From Coprinellus micaceus (taxonomy: Eukaryota; Basidiomycota; Agaricomycetes; Agaricales; Psathyrellaceae), in NCBI GenBank assembly GCA_951394405.1, contig OX596336.1:1860001-1924000 (forward strand): a stretch of DNA of 64,000 nucleotides, written 5' to 3'. The notes beneath the pieces are model-generated. The model searched no databases and was not told the DNA's origin. It saw nothing but the letters and a program-made list of their open reading frames with translations. This document shows, in pieces, positions 62,300 to 64,000 of this stretch. A program made the translations under genes and the position numbers. Within the stretch, counting starts at the first letter, position 1, and every line of letters starts with the position of its first letter.

Positions 62300-63470
62300 A
62301 GATGGACAACGCGTCTACGTCCCTCAGGCGGCCCTTACCCACGTTCCTTCCGTATGCGAGTCACTTCCATTGCCACACCCACGCACGCAATTTCAATAGT
62401 ATGCAGTGCGGCTGTACGACGTAGACAAGACACGAAACGTACGACGAGCTCGGGGAACACACCGGAGTCACTGCGCACCATACCCGGCATACTGGCCAGG
62501 TCGTGGCAATATGGCGCAGCGGCGAAGTCCATTCGCGCGTACCGATTGAGGTTTGCTTGATTAAGAGGATCTATGTACGTATTATTCCAGCTCGGCGTAG
62601 CCCAGACGCACAAAGATGCCATCGAAGGAGAAGGTTATCAGTGCCTAAGTCCGCTCTTCTAGCGCACGCTTCTTCCAACGTCAAAACATGATTTTGAGTG
62701 TGAGTTCCGAGTATGTGTGGGGCGAGTTTACACAGGCACGCTGTAAACCCACAATAAATGAATGAGCATACCGCATGCTCGCTACTGAAGAAGAGGTGTA
62801 GGACGCACTGTGGCTGATGGATCTGCACCAAATGTCTGGCAATTAGAAAGTCAACACCAGTGGAGTAGACGCCAAGCTGTCGACTTATCTGTATTAGCAT
62901 CTACACTGTTTGGCATGAGGCGATCGAAGTATCCCGAGTCAGACTAGAAGAAGTACATAATTGAATATCTATTCTAAGAAGGCGTACCAATCTTCCGGAC
63001 GCTGCAGAAGATGACAAGGCAGGCACATCCCCCTTACATCCTGATCCAAGAATCATGAATGAATGAAAAGATGGGTCGAGGGGCACGGCAGAAGCGAGGA
63101 AGGCACCCACAAAGGTCCAACGGCAGCGGTGGACTCGGAGCGCCAGTCAGATGCTCATATCATACCACCAGATGGAATGGGCCATGGTTGTCCTCCCTTG
63201 TAACCCAGTTCCCCGAAAACTCTCCAACGAGCCCGCTAGTCACACACCCACGCATAGCACCCATATCCATACCCACCCAACCCTCGCAATAGCGCCCCAG
63301 CCGTCCACCGCGGCCTCTCAACTGGCGCCTGCGATGTAGCCCGTAACGTACCATCTCCTCATCGATTTCCCTTCGACTTGAGAATGGAACACTCCAATCA
63401 TGGAAAGGGCGACCCAAGAAATCCATTATCCGGCGTCGATATTCCGCAGGAGGCGTAAGCAAGCGAGATG
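62300..63470 (-). other. Possible unassigned multi-exon coding remnant
   Basis: Minus-strand pieces look protein-like although no family is recognised: LTPPAEYRRRIMDFLGRPFH with DWSVPFSSRREIDEEMVRYG (about 63310-63460), RQLGVYSTGVDFLIARHLVQ then PQCVLHLFFSS (about 62790-62895), and NTYIDPLNQANLNRYARMDF then AAPYCHDLASMPGM (about 62460-62585). A candidate intron end GCTAATACAG occurs just before the second block. I could not build one continuous frame, so this may be a real gene with unusual splicing, a decayed gene, or chance. Confidence 0.25.
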
Positions 63471-64000
63471 AAAACAGAGCCTCGCGAGCCTAGAGCGCGT
63501 CAGAAGCATGCGCGGTAAGGTGTGGGGCGGGGGTAAGAGGGGCGCGAAGGGGCGTGAACAATTGAAACAGGTTCTATCAGCGCAGCCGATCGTTCGTGGG
63601 ACCGAATTGAACCACAGGGCTCCGCCGCCGCGTGCATAGGCCAACGCTAATGCACGATGTCAAGACTGGCCCCCTTGCGATCGAGAGGCAGTCGAACAAG
63701 GACGTGTGCGGCACGAGTGGGCGTGACAGTGAGGTGTGCCACAACCAATGGGTCTTGGAAGCCGGCGAAAGAGTTGTGCCGAGGTTAGGTGGAGAGTACA
63801 TCGAGTTTTCCACGAGAAATATCCTTGGTATTGCGTTCGGAATGCTAATGACTGCACCGAGTTCTATGGTTTAAGCAATAGGTTAGTGAAGCTCGATCAT
63901 GAACAATACTTTCCTGGACATTTCGCCAAATGATACCATTCCGACATCCCTGCATGCCACCACCGTCATTAGAGCGTGCTAGACGAACTTCGGACTTTCT
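63471..64000. other. Right edge, nothing identified
   Basis: The final 530 bp show only short open frames on both strands. A gene continuing beyond the window cannot be excluded. Confidence 0.3.

Overview
The window is nuclear DNA from a filamentous basidiomycete, most likely an Agaricomycete. Genes are compact and split by many 48-65 nt GT-AG introns. Neighbours lie on both strands with short convergent or divergent gaps, there are no operons, and several proteins are of agaricomycete type (an F-box/LRR-like protein, an ITGC/HDDDW-type protein, a Spt23/Mga2 homologue, a microsomal P450). Exon joins below were checked by hand for splice signals and reading phase wherever exon coordinates are given; other gene spans are start-to-stop with exons read from conserved blocks.

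Layout. 0-2.5 kb: no firm gene, only coding-like fragments. 2.5-10.5 kb: F-box protein (+), a five-exon protein with an agaricomycete-type N-terminal region joined to an alpha-crystallin (HSP20) domain (-), and a Nup50/Nup2-like nucleoporin (-). 11.3-20.6 kb: ER-anchored Spt23/Mga2-type transcription factor (-), C2H2 zinc-finger protein (+), DEK-C/SWIB chromatin protein (-). 20.8-31.5 kb: Hrd3/SEL1L ERAD subunit (-), Ser/Thr-rich single-pass surface protein (-), P5B-type ATPase Ypk9/ATP13A2 (-). 32.0-39.4 kb: short-chain dehydrogenase (+), cytochrome P450 (-), nuclear FKBP prolyl isomerase (-), ARPC4 (+), GNAT acetyltransferase (-). 39.8-46.2 kb: a Rad5/HLTF-class SNF2 helicase with a PARP-type zinc finger (-), divergent from NSE4 of the SMC5/6 complex (+). 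46.4-58.6 kb: DUF4045/gelsolin-like protein (-), GPI-anchored secreted protein (-), RPS5/uS7 (+), and a proline-rich hypothetical protein (-). 58.6-64 kb: gene-poor, with coding-like fragments near the right end.

Most genes are single-copy housekeeping functions: nuclear transport, chromatin, ER quality control, vacuolar transport, actin, DNA repair and ribosome. No transposon, CRISPR array, rRNA or convincing tRNA was found. The points most worth a second look are the HSP20 fusion protein, the PARP-finger/HIRAN/SNF2/RING architecture and its repair-gene promoter shared with NSE4, the 10-nt microexon in HRD3, and two in-frame optional introns next to membrane segments.
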